Under the pieces are notes generated by a model. It was not told the DNA's origin, ran no database searches, and was given only the letters and a program-made list of their open reading frames with translations. The position numbers and the translations under genes were made by a program. A DNA stretch of 64,000 nt from Lineus longissimus. Taxonomy: Eukaryota > Nemertea > Pilidiophora > Heteronemertea > Lineidae. The DNA is taken from positions 12,212,001-12,276,000 of the forward strand of contig NC_088316.1 of NCBI RefSeq assembly GCF_910592395.1, read 5' to 3'. Of the stretch, positions 44,613 through 56,600 are shown piece by piece; within the stretch, counting starts at the first letter, position 1; every line of letters starts with the position of its first letter.

Positions 44613-47600
44613 ATGGCAAATGTTGAGGTAGGTCATATCACAATATTCACAAGTGAGTTTTGACTAGCTTGTCTGTGGATCGTGAATTCTGTGTTTATAG
44701 TACCTCATGTACATATATCTTGCAGTCTTTTCTTAAACAGTGGTGAAATTGTAATTTAGGTAACTTTCTTGGTCAAAACCCCCCCCCCCCCCAATCACAA
44801 CTATTTTTGCTTATGCAGAGAATATCATTGACAAATTAATGGCTTAATTCGTTACTTTTTAGAACCTTGCTGATGACATTCAAAGGATGAATATTCAGGT
44901 ATGTACACTAATGCAAATTATGATGAACACGGGTCTTCTTCAAACTCACCAACTCGTATCTAGACACTTTATTTACCGGTACCTCACTACAAATCTACTC
45001 TTTTCTACTCAAATTCTGCACAAATTCTCTAAAGTCAAAGAACACGCCGTTCCGTTCTCACGTGCCGCTACCTCGACAAGTCCCAATTAAAGCGGCTGTC
45101 ACCTTCAACTTCTATATGGCATGGCGCGCGGCCACCACAAAATTACAAATTACAAATCATATTGCATCTTAACATGATCTTCAATTTCATGTTTAAAATG
45201 TTTATTTTGGTTCGTTCAGTTTGGCTTGTTTCATTTGGCTCGTCTCAACTTTTGTATACTATCCTGAGCAAATGTGCGCCTAACAGTACACCACTCAATA
45301 GAGGGCAGTATGAGGCCACAGTTCGATGTCGTCTGATAAATGCCAGTTTTGAAAAATATTCAGAAAATAAAAACCCGGCTTTGTAAAAACATTCTCGGTC
45401 CCGTCAAAGATATATACATGTATCAAGATTGGTGGAGATCTGCCCATCGGTTTAAGAGAACATGATAAACTATTTATGATTGGCGCGAGCGCCGTTTTTG
45501 AAAGTGTTCTAAGGTTTGCTCTGTGGTTGGCTCATGGTAAGGAATCCCACTAGAGAATACCGGTGCCGGTCTAACCCAATCTTATCTCCAACTTGTACTA
45601 ATGAATATCAAAATCGACAGGAAAAAGAAATTCTTGCCTTCCTCTTTTTTTAGGAAGGGGATTGTTTCTTCATACATGAATATGAAGGAGATGATGAGGG
45701 AGACAGGGAAAGCAGATTTCTTGAAGCTGTAAAAAAGACATTGGAGGAAGATGGATTTAAACTAACCCTGAGTAGATGGAAGCCTACACCAGGGGAACCG
45801 GAATGCAAGGTTCTGGAGAAAATTCTGACCCTGGATCATGCCAAGTTAATTCTTGCCTTCCCTGAGAAATATCTCTGTGAGGAAAAGCTGGTGGCAACCA
45901 TTGATAAGGTAATTCATTTCTACTGAAATCTTAATGCTATCTTGGCAGGCTAAATATTAGGTGTGATTTAACAAATTTTGTATGAGTATTATTTATTATA
46001 ATCTCACCCCTAATGAAAGGGCCAGTCAGCTTTGGCTTATGAGACACTCTAATCTTTTCTTCCAAACTCCTATCTCTAATGCCAGGCGCCTGGTGAGAAG
46101 GCAGTTTCTAATCTAGCCTATTATATTTAACTTCCTTGCGGCTAACAAACCGGCCACATCAGTAAGAGGTTACCAGCGGGCCTCGGACTTTCAACCTTCT
46201 GTAGAATGAGTGACACACCTGAAACTTCTGTGGTGTGGTGACCTAGTGTAGGGGAGGCTCCCTAGCGATTTTGGGCCCAACCCTAATACCAAAATGGCCG
46301 CCAGGCCGCCATCTTTGTTTTCGCATTCCGCCCCATAACTCAAGAACCAATTGAGTGACAGACCTGAAACTTCAGTGGTGTAATGACCTAGTGTAGGGGA
46401 GGTTCCCTATCGATTTTTGGCCCAACCCTAAATCCAACATGTCCACCAAGCCGCCATCTTTGTTTTCTCATTGAAGCTCACTTTAACTTGCCGGTTTGTC
46501 AGTGCCTATTTAGTCTCCCTCTAGGAGGCATCTTAGGATTGTTCGTTTACAATCTATGTTGCAGATCCTGAAGCGAGGGCTACACTTCATTACAGTCATA
46601 ATGTACAGCGACAAGTTTCTGGAACTTCCTGCTGAGTTGAGGGAGTTTGATATGAGGAGAGTGGAAGTGGACAGAAAGTGGATGGAAGCAGATGACGCCG
46701 AAATGGATAAGATTGCCCTGACAGCGAGTGATCTTCATCCATTTATCAGAGGTGCGAGATGGTGTTGTTGATGATGGAGTAGGCTCAATGCATTGTGGCT
46801 ACACACCACTAATAGATTTTAAGCCATTTTCCTTTAGACATCAACTGCAACAACTTTTTCCCAATATCTCACTCAAACCTAATATTTGCAGGGCAGAAAG
46901 ACCTCACCCAGGGCAAAAATCCACAGAATTTTTGATTGATTTATATGGTCATGACCATGATAATTTCAGGGTTTGGGGGTCTGAAGTTTTTGGGGTCATT
47001 TTTGTCTTAATTTAAAGCCTCAGCGGGTTATTTGATCCCCAAATCCACGCCGGTGAACACATGAGGCTCAAAGTTCATCAGAATGTTCGCCAGAAACAAC
47101 TTTAATTCATGATATGAGAGATTACTTCATTCTGATTGCAAAGATAGCACCGTTAAGTCAAATTACTACTGGATTGAATAGGCATGTTGTTTTTCTGATG
47201 GTGACATTGTTAATCTCTTCACACTGTGGATTCATTGCTTACTGATCTCTTTCAGATGAACCTGAAACAGTTGATCTAGCATTTCTGAACTCGGGGATTG
47301 GTCTTGCTTCGTCCTATCATTTTGGTTATCTCCAGATGATCCTCATGCCTGATAAAAAGGTTTCAGGTAAGTGTAGTTAAGCTTGGTTATTTATTCTAAA
47401 ACACCAGAGTGGGAATATTTTATTTTCATAATGGACAATGTATGTAGCCTCGTTTTCACCACAGAGGTTTGGATGAGACAACCCAAATCGCTTGCGTTGG
47501 TGCAAAATGTGGATGCAATTCAAAACCAATTCAAACCACGTTGTCCGTTGGCAAGGCACGTTTTGTAACTGCTGGAGCTATCGACTTGAAACCTGGTTCA

Positions 47601-50600
47601 TACGTTCCCCTATATAATGACACATGGGAAACCAAATTTCGGTCTGGTTTGATTCCTGATTTTGCCACCAGATGGCCAAAACCAAAAACACAAAAAGTGC
47701 TATATCTCCCGAACTGTGACATGTAGGTACTGTGAAAGGTAGGTACTGGGACACATAGATAGGCCTTCTGGGACACATAGGTACTGGGACATGTAGGTAC
47801 ATGGACACTAGGTATAGACCCGTCAGATTTGCCTCCCCTTCCCACTCTTTGAAAAAATATCTTTTTCCTTGTTACATGTATTTTTGCGGGCTCCTTGACA
47901 CATCACAAATCTGTACAGTAGTCTCTTTAGGAATTCTGTTTCAAGTCAACACTCAAGTGATGAGTGACAGAGTGACAGTGACACTGTCTGCCATGACTTT
48001 AGTAAACAGGTAAACAGGATAAGTCATGACTTATCCTGTTTCTTTTTTGACAATTACAAAATAGTAACTTATTTCATTTCGTTACTGATCACTCTAATTC
48101 CACTTTGTATTAAAATACTGCAGGTTTTGAAGACAGAATCAGGAAGTCGGAATGGAGAAAGAATCACCCTGAAATTCTAGACAAGAACATTTCTAAGAAG
48201 ATGATCATTGTGTTTCCGCAGGACTGCAGGGAACCAAAAGAGATGAGTACTGATCCTAAAATAAAGCCCAATGATCGTATAACGTTCTATGAAAACAAAG
48301 TGCCAGTGCTTAGGGCAGGGATCGATAGGAAATATGACTTTGACTTCCGGCAAATCAGATCAAAAAATGGTGAAGAGGTCAGTACAGTCAAGAATTATTG
48401 ATAAAGACTAGTCTACGTGAGTTCTTGGTGCAATGCATTAACCAGAAGGTGTCAGAATGTATTTGACACACTAACTGTTGTTATTGGGTGAAGACTTCTT
48501 GGAAGCTGCCAGTGACAGAAATCAATTCCGAAGGTCCCTCGCCCTTTTGATAGCTTAAACCATCATGTTGCACAAAAGAAGGAAGAAGAAGATGTAATTG
48601 CAAAAATCTATTCATAGTGATGTAGAGGCCATGTAGAATTAGTGGAATGAGCGGAATAAGCAGAATGAGCTGATTCTGGGCTTCGATCACCTGGAAAAGC
48701 CAGTACTTGTCGCGATGATCGTCGCCATGCCTGAACTCTGAAGACAAAAGGAGGTATGGTAATACAGCGCCTCACACGGCTACCGAATGAACTAAACTGT
48801 CCCTACAGACCAGTTTTCATGACCTCATTGCGAGTCATGGCTTAACGACTGTAAAAAGCGATTTAAAAATAATCTTTGTGGTGTATCGAACAAATTAAAA
48901 CTTAATTCCGCTCTTTCCGCTAATTCTACATGGCCTGATGTAGATTAAAATTTCCCACTTTTAATGCATTGTGTCTGACATCAAGGGAGTTTCCAAATCA
49001 CAATTGTTTTCAGAGTGATGTCATTTTATCATTTTCTACGTGATGGCTGCTGTTAAAATGAGCTGTGTGTGGCATGATTAGTGCTGGCATGATAAGCTCA
49101 CCGTAGGGGAGTCTATATGACACCACAGTGTCCGTCGTCGTCGTTGTCTGTATCCTGTTTCAAAAACAGTGGCACGTTTCTTCACAGCTAGGGCTATGAA
49201 CTTGAAACTTTGTACACATGACCCCTTAGGTTAGGTGACCTTTGACAGTGACTGTCAGTCTGATCTGATTCTCGACTTGGCCACCAGGGGGCCAAAAGTT
49301 AAAACCTAAAAAGTGCGATATCTTGCTTATTAGTAACTCATTTTTGATAACATTTTTACGACAAGTACTCCTAGCAAGATATCGAACACCGAATTTCAGT
49401 CTGATCTGATTCTCGAATTGGGCACCAGGGGGCCAAAACTGAAGAGATAAAAATAGCAATATTTTGCTTATTAGTGACTTGTTTTCAATAATATTTCTCT
49501 GGTAGGTACTCCAAGCAAGGATACATCACATGTCATAGAGGTTTTCGATTTGACATACTTTTCAAGGTCACAGTGGTCAAATTGTACGAATTGGCTGTTT
49601 GAGTCTAAATGTGGCACGTTACTTAACTGCTAAAGCTGTTGAGGTGAAACGTGGTACACATGACCTTCTAGGTCTGATTCCCAACTTGGCCACCAGGGGG
49701 CCAAAAGCGGAAACCAAAAAAAGTGTGATATCAAAAGTGAGAGTGGTCATTATTAGCTGCGTGTTAAGCACTTGACAGATTGGTCATGTCAAAGAAATTT
49801 CACTGATTCATTCAGGAAAGTTTCCTCCGTAATGTTCTACAAATATTTTGAGGACAGGTGCATCAAAAATCAGATGCCATAAAATCATGCTGACTTACAT
49901 GTGAGAAAGTATGTTTTTCTGACATGTTTACCAGGTGCGGCATTCGGCTTGGTACAAACGTTGACATCATTTTTTTTCCCAGATGACGACGTCATCCCAG
50001 GCCACGTGAATGAATGACGAATTCTGCGATTTTCGCAGTGATATAACTCATTGTATTGTTTAACATTATAAAGATGTCAAATTAGAAAATGTTGAAAATG
50101 TCAGTTCATCTTTAACCTCTTGAATCCCAAAACTTGAAAATCCCGGGATCCCAGGGTGGTCACGTGGTTGCGAAATTGGGTCTGACTTTCACGATGTATA
50201 GCACCCGCGTACAACCGCCAAAGTCCGGTAACGAGGCGCCATCCACCCAGGCATGCTCTAACTGACCCTACTGTACATCAAACACGCTAAAACAAGCAAT
50301 AAACTAGCGTCCAAGCTCAAGGGAATAAAAATATCACTGAGACTGACCTGTCGGTCGTTGAGAAAAAACGTTATTTCAAAATGACCGACTGGTCGGTCAC
50401 CGGGATTCAAGAGGTTAAGCCAGTAATGTGAGAGTGTTATGCATGACACATGTATGTCTTTCTCTCCAGTCTTTCTATGGTGTGGTCTACTTCTTCAACA
50501 TTGTTCAGGCCTTGACCGAAATGAGGGATGATCCTAACAAGGACTTCTGTAATCTATCTGAGGAAACAATGAAGAAAGAAGGCAAATACTGTTTCGAGAA

Positions 50601-53600
50601 GTTGAGGCTCTTTCTGAAACACACTTCACCAAAGATTCCTGAGGAGACCTATGAACTGATTGAACACAATCCTGAAAAGATGCCAGGTGGTAGGTTTTTT
50701 TCGGATCTCAAAATGAAATTTTTTTAATGCTTTGTCAGTAGTCTTGCACACTGTTGCACAGTAGTAGACCAATTAGTATGGTTTTTTTTTAAAAACTTTT
50801 TGGCTCACCGTAAGGGGAGTCTATACGATAGCACTGTGTCCGTCGTTGTCGTCGTCCGTCGTATCCTGTTTCAGAAACTGTGGCACATTTCTTAACCGCT
50901 AGGGCTATGAACTTGAAACTTTGTACACAGCACCCCCTAGGTCAGGTGACCTCTGACACTGAATTCCGGTCCGATCTGATTCTCAACTTGGCCACCAGGG
51001 GGCCAATGGTCGATATCTAAAAAGTGTGATATCTCCCTTATTAGTGACTTGTTTTTGATGAAACTTTTGTTGTAGGTACTCATAGCAAATATACATCTTA
51101 TATAATACGGGTTTTTAATTTGACCTACTTTTCAAGGTCACAGAGGTCATATGGCGTAAATTGGCCGTTAGAGTGTAAACTATGGCACGTTTCTTAACCA
51201 CTAAAGCTATGAACTTGAAACTTGGTACGTATAACCCCCTATATCACATTGCCTCTGGTGCTGAATTTCAGTTTGATTTGATTCTCAACTTTGCCACCAG
51301 GGGGCCAAAAGTGGAAATCTAAAAAGTGTGATATCTCGCTTATAAGTGACTTGTTTTCGATAAAATTTTTATGGTAGGTACCCTTAGGAAGAATACATCA
51401 CATATCGTACGGGTTTTCAATTTGACCGACTTTTCAAGGTCACAGAGGTGATATGGCGTAAATTGGCCGTTAGAGTGTAAACTATGGCACGTTTCTTAAC
51501 CAGTAAAGCTATGAACTGGAAACTTGGTGCATATAACCCCCTACATCAGATAACCTCTGATGCCGAATTTTGGCTCGATCTGATTCTTTATTCGGCCACC
51601 AGGGGGCCATAATGGAAAAAGTAAGAAGTGCAATATCTTGCTTATTTTTAATGATTCGTTTTCAATAACATTTTTATGGTAGGTTCTCCTAGCAAGGATA
51701 CATCACATATCATATGAGTTTTTGATCTGACCTGCTTTTCAAGGTCACAGAGGTCAAATGGCGAAAAATTGGTCGTTTTATTGTAACTATGGCACGTTTC
51801 TTAACCACTAAAGCTTTGAACTTGAAATTTGATACACATGACTCCCTACGTCATGTAACCTCGGACACCGAATTTCGATCTGATCTGGTACTCAACTCGG
51901 CCACCAGGAGGCCAAAACTAAAATAGGTAAAAAGTGCAATATCTCGTTTATTATTGACTTGTTTTTGATGATATTCTTATGGTACTTACTCCAAGCAATG
52001 ATACATCACATGTCATACCGACTTTGGTTTGACCTATATACTATACATGTACAATGTTTCTTAATCTGGATGAATTACAAAGCACCAGATATCTATACGG
52101 TGAGCACAATGGCCACTGGCCATTTCATTATTAAATCTTTTAATTTAATTACAATGATTAGATTGTTCGAACATGATTCTTTAAGTGTGGCAATGTTTAT
52201 CTGTGGTCACTTGACTTGTTTTTGATGTGAGAGGGTCATTGTTTTAACTTACCTCACTCATTGTTTTTTTAACCATTTGAGTTGTTTTGATGGACCTGGT
52301 TGCTGTGATATCTTTAAACAGGTTGCCTAGGCAGGCCAGGTGTAGTTTTTTAGGCTTTTGACCAGCTTGTGACAGTGAAAGTTTTGTGGTCAACATGTTG
52401 CCTCGGCAAAGTACTGCATATAAAATGGTTGAAGGCAAAAGGCAGACCGTCACTTGAAAAAAACTTGAAATGGATGGTGAATGGGACTTCAGGGATGGTG
52501 TCTGGTCTGAGTGCGTGACAATACATAGCGTGTACGTGTGTCAGTCAAAGATGTGACACACTGCACATTGTCAGATGTGTTTAATGGTCTGGCTACATGA
52601 AAAGAAAAAAAGGAGAACGTGCTGTTTATACATGCCCCTGTAGCTGTTGTCAAGAAAGTGAAATGTCAACTTTCCCGCAAATTCTTCTTGGTAAACGAAC
52701 TTCAATTTCCTGCGGAATTACGTCCGACAAAATGAACCAATCAAAACTGAAAATGTATGATTGGTCAATTTACTTTCTTTGTGTGATCTTCAAATGTATG
52801 TCATTGACTAATCTGAACAAGTTTAACATTGTGCTGGGATTTTGACCTTGACCTTAATTCCAAGGTCACAGAGGTCAAACTCTAAAATTTCACCGATACT
52901 GACACGCTTTGTCATTATTTGTCCCAGACTCTTAAAATTCGATTTTGTAGACACCTAATAGTCATCTCCATACGTTGACAAATATTCAGGTCAATGTGAC
53001 CTATTTTTCAGGTGTAAAGAGGTCAAGGTCATAAAATTTTGTGTGGGCCACATCTCAAGAAACATTTTTAATGTGCAGTGATCTTCAAATGTATATCATT
53101 ATTTGATCAAGCTTAACATAGTGGTTGGAAAATTTTGACCTTGACCTTATTTCCAAGGTCACAGAGGTGAAACTAGGTGTAACCTTAACGATCCTTCTTC
53201 CTTTCATTGACAACAGGTGAGCACATGGCCCCTGGCCATTCCATTTTTCAGTCAATTTTAAAGATTAAAAAAGCTTTTATGTATCAAACGCAACTGTTTT
53301 GTTCCCATAAGCAGCAAAATGTTGTACCTTTCTTCTTTTTTAGTGGGCAAGAAATTTTCCAAATACATAAACATAACAGCTAAACCCTAAGGGTCATGAG
53401 GGCAAGCTTGATAACATTGAATTCTATGAAACATGATTCATGGCGATATGAATAAAAACTAGCAAATGCTTTTCTCTAAAAATCAATGTACATTTACAAT
53501 AGGCCTTTCAGTACAAAATTGAAGTAAAAGAATTTGCTAGTCTTTATTAATATCACCCGATGCTGATAGGGCTAAGCCAGTGAGGGCAAATAAACGTGAT

Positions 53601-56600
53601 GCAAACAAGGTGCTTAACTCCAACTGATCAAAATCGGTCTTTATTGCCAACAGCACCTTCCATGCGGAAACTCTTCGATCTGCATTCATGCCAGCCCAGT
53701 ATTATTCCAAGACTCTCCATTTTTAAGTCTAAAGCCTCATCATGATGCACGTCCCTTATTTTTCAGAGAATGCTCTTGCTGACAAAATCTTTGACTGCCT
53801 CAAGAGAGGTCCAACCTTAGCTGATCCCCCTAAAGATGCCACTAAAGCAGGCGAAAGGGAAACCTCAGATACGAAGGCTCGTGACCGTAAGACCAATGTT
53901 CTGTGCTCTATAGAGTCCCTCTCTAGCCAGAAGATGCCGGAAGATGTAAAAGCATTCATACAGAGCGATGAAATCAAGCGAGATGAGTGTATTCCTGGAA
54001 TGGCGGAAATCGACTATTACACGAAGCTGATTGAGAAGTCTAGTAGACTGTTCATGGTCTTGACAGATGAATTTGTGGAATCTGAATGTTTCGAATTCGT
54101 GTTCTACTCTGTTTTGAATCAGGTTTTTGAAAAGAACGATAGGAGGTAAGATATCCTTTTCAATGAATGAAAAGAGGGCTTCCAAAGTCACCAACAATGT
54201 GAACATTACGGCAAGTCTGCACTAGAGATCTAAAGATTATTACTACCTGATATCCTTCACATTTCCGTTATCAGTATTAATTACGGCTCATTCTACCAGT
54301 TGCCAGCATGAGGTCCATTGATTTGCTTGGCAGTGGCAGCACACCAGTAAGCAATTTTGTTTACTCCCAGACCAAAGGTAGATTACGTAAGATTGCTACA
54401 ACTGCTATCAGAGTAATCAGGATTATGAAGAAAACTCAGAAAGAAGGACGTCAGAGATAAAATGTTATTGGTGAAAGTTTCTCTAGTGGACTTGGCATAA
54501 TGAATTTTTCAACAATCTCTTAAGTCGCTTACCACGTACAAAAAATTGGCTTCGGTTTCGACAAACTCTGCTTGACTGGACACCTCCAGCTGCGGGACCA
54601 GAAAGCCTGGAAAACTGTTGCGCTAAACATCATTCTAGACAACCTTAGGAGTGGTGTAATCCGTAGACAAAGCTGGTTCAAGATTTTTTGGTATAACATG
54701 TTGATATAATCCAATGTCTTATTTCAGGTTCTTGGTAGTTCTTGACTGCCTCCAGAACATGATGGGCCACCCAAAGGCACTTGAACTACGTTTGTTCTTC
54801 TCCTATATTAGCGTCAAGGATTGTAATTGGGAGGACAAGGTCAAGAAAGAGCTTAGAGGTCAGTCAAAAAACTAGTAGTCGAAAACGAAGTATACCTGGT
54901 AGTCTATCTAAAACTTCCTCTGATGATTGATATTAAAGGGAACTGGAACCGCCGAGCGATTTATTCAACTTTTCGACTTTCACCGCCCGAGAAAGTCAAA
55001 CTTTCAACTTCCTATTCGAGTTCAGATTTGTAGCTCCGCCCCCAGTGCCCGAGCATGCGCAGTTCAATTTTTTATTATTGAGAATCATGTGAGAATCACG
55101 TGAGTCATGCGATCTTTCATTCATGAGTTTTCGTAGTAAATTCCATAGTAGTGACGTCACTCAATGATTGACAGCTAGGCGCCATGTTTCATTCATGCCT
55201 CGTTCTGAACACCCGATACGCGGGAAATGAAAACGAGGTCATACGAACTGGCTTGGCGGTTTCAGTTCCCTTTAATGGGTAGAGCAGGCACATGTTTGCT
55301 GGTCTGAAACACTAAGAAGGAGAAATGCCCTGCTTGATGTCTGCATGTAGGAGCCTGTGCAACCTCCTCGACAAGACATAGACTCACAGGGCAGCAGTTT
55401 ATTTGTCATAACCGTGCAAGAACCTCCAGGTGATCCAAATTGATTCACCACTTGGCCACCAGGGGGCCAAATTTTGAAAACTTGAAAAGTGCTAATACTA
55501 GTATTAGTAGTCCTTTGCTGCCAATTTGCCTGAATTCCATTTCATGAGTGCCTCTAAGTGCAACGCGTAAAATTCCAGGCTACATTCCTGAAATTTGTCA
55601 ACATCTAAAAAATAAATACTGAAAGCCACCAAAGTTTCCCATTAGTAATCCATATGAAGTACTGAACATGATGAAGGTCTCTTAAAAAATGTTGAAAAGA
55701 ACTTAATGAGAAGAAAGTTTTTCAGAAACAGTTCTTATAACCCTAAAGGACAGTTGGCAGCTCTAAACATGTCACCCACATCCTCAATTTGACTTTTCTT
55801 TCAAAGTCACACATGTCAAATCGACTTAAATTGTCCGTTAGGTTTTTGTAACTAATAATACAACTCTCAGTTGAAGTTAAACCGGTGAGCACAATTGCCC
55901 TTAACCATTTCATGAATTCCACTTATTATTTAATTTGGTCCTTTACAGGTGACAAGTTACCTGTGACAAGTGACCTGCAGTTCCTAAACATGGGAACTGG
56001 CTTCGCTATGAGTTGGTACTACAGATACTTGAAATTTAGGATGCCAGGTAAGTGTTATTTGGCTAGGGTGAGGCTAACCGCAGCCAGAAGGGGTTGTTCA
56101 TCACCAACGCTCTGATTTTTCGGATCAGATCTGGTGTGTTGGGCTGGGTAGCCGTTGGGCTGTTGCTCTGGCATAACACCCTCATGAGAAGAGAATAGGA
56201 AGATGACTTGAAGAAGACATGTGACGCGTTTTAGCAAAACCAGTCGCATGTCGCACATAAGATGAGCCTAGATGACACAAGGAGATAATAGAAGAAATTG
56301 ATGTCGTCAGATTACACAAAAAGCCGACAATAGTGAAATGAACAAACAGTCCGTCTCAACCTGCCAAGCTCAGAGCGACATGCGACTGGTTTTGCTGGAA
56401 CGAGTCACACATGGTAGTGTCGAAAGCTAGTCTCAATAAAATTGTATGTCGATTTACAAAAAATGGTGTTATTTTATACATAACACCATCATATACAATG
56501 TGTTTTAGTCAGTTTTGCTTAAAGTAAAAAGACCTGCCCAAGGTCACTGACATTTAGTCAATGTCAGTTGTGAACCAACATTTTCTAGTTTAGAACTGTG

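Larger units (their letters stand above)
47256..50686 (+). other. STING domain 1 (exons 5-7)
   Basis: Three exons with phases 1-1, 1-0 and 0-1. GLASSYHFGYLQMIL matches the ligand-binding helix of STING (human Ser162, Tyr163, Gly166, Tyr167 all kept). IIVFPQDCREPKEMSTDP matches the LLPLDCGVPDNLSMADP core strand. AGIDRKYDFDF keeps the positions of human Arg238 and Tyr240 in the lid. In the next exon, VVYFFNIVQAL aligns with VLEYATPLQTL, so the positions of Glu260, Thr263 and Pro264 are Tyr, Asn and Ile. A dimerising helical pair (EETMKKEGKYCFEKLRLFL) follows. The C-terminal lobe is shortened. Confidence 0.85.
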
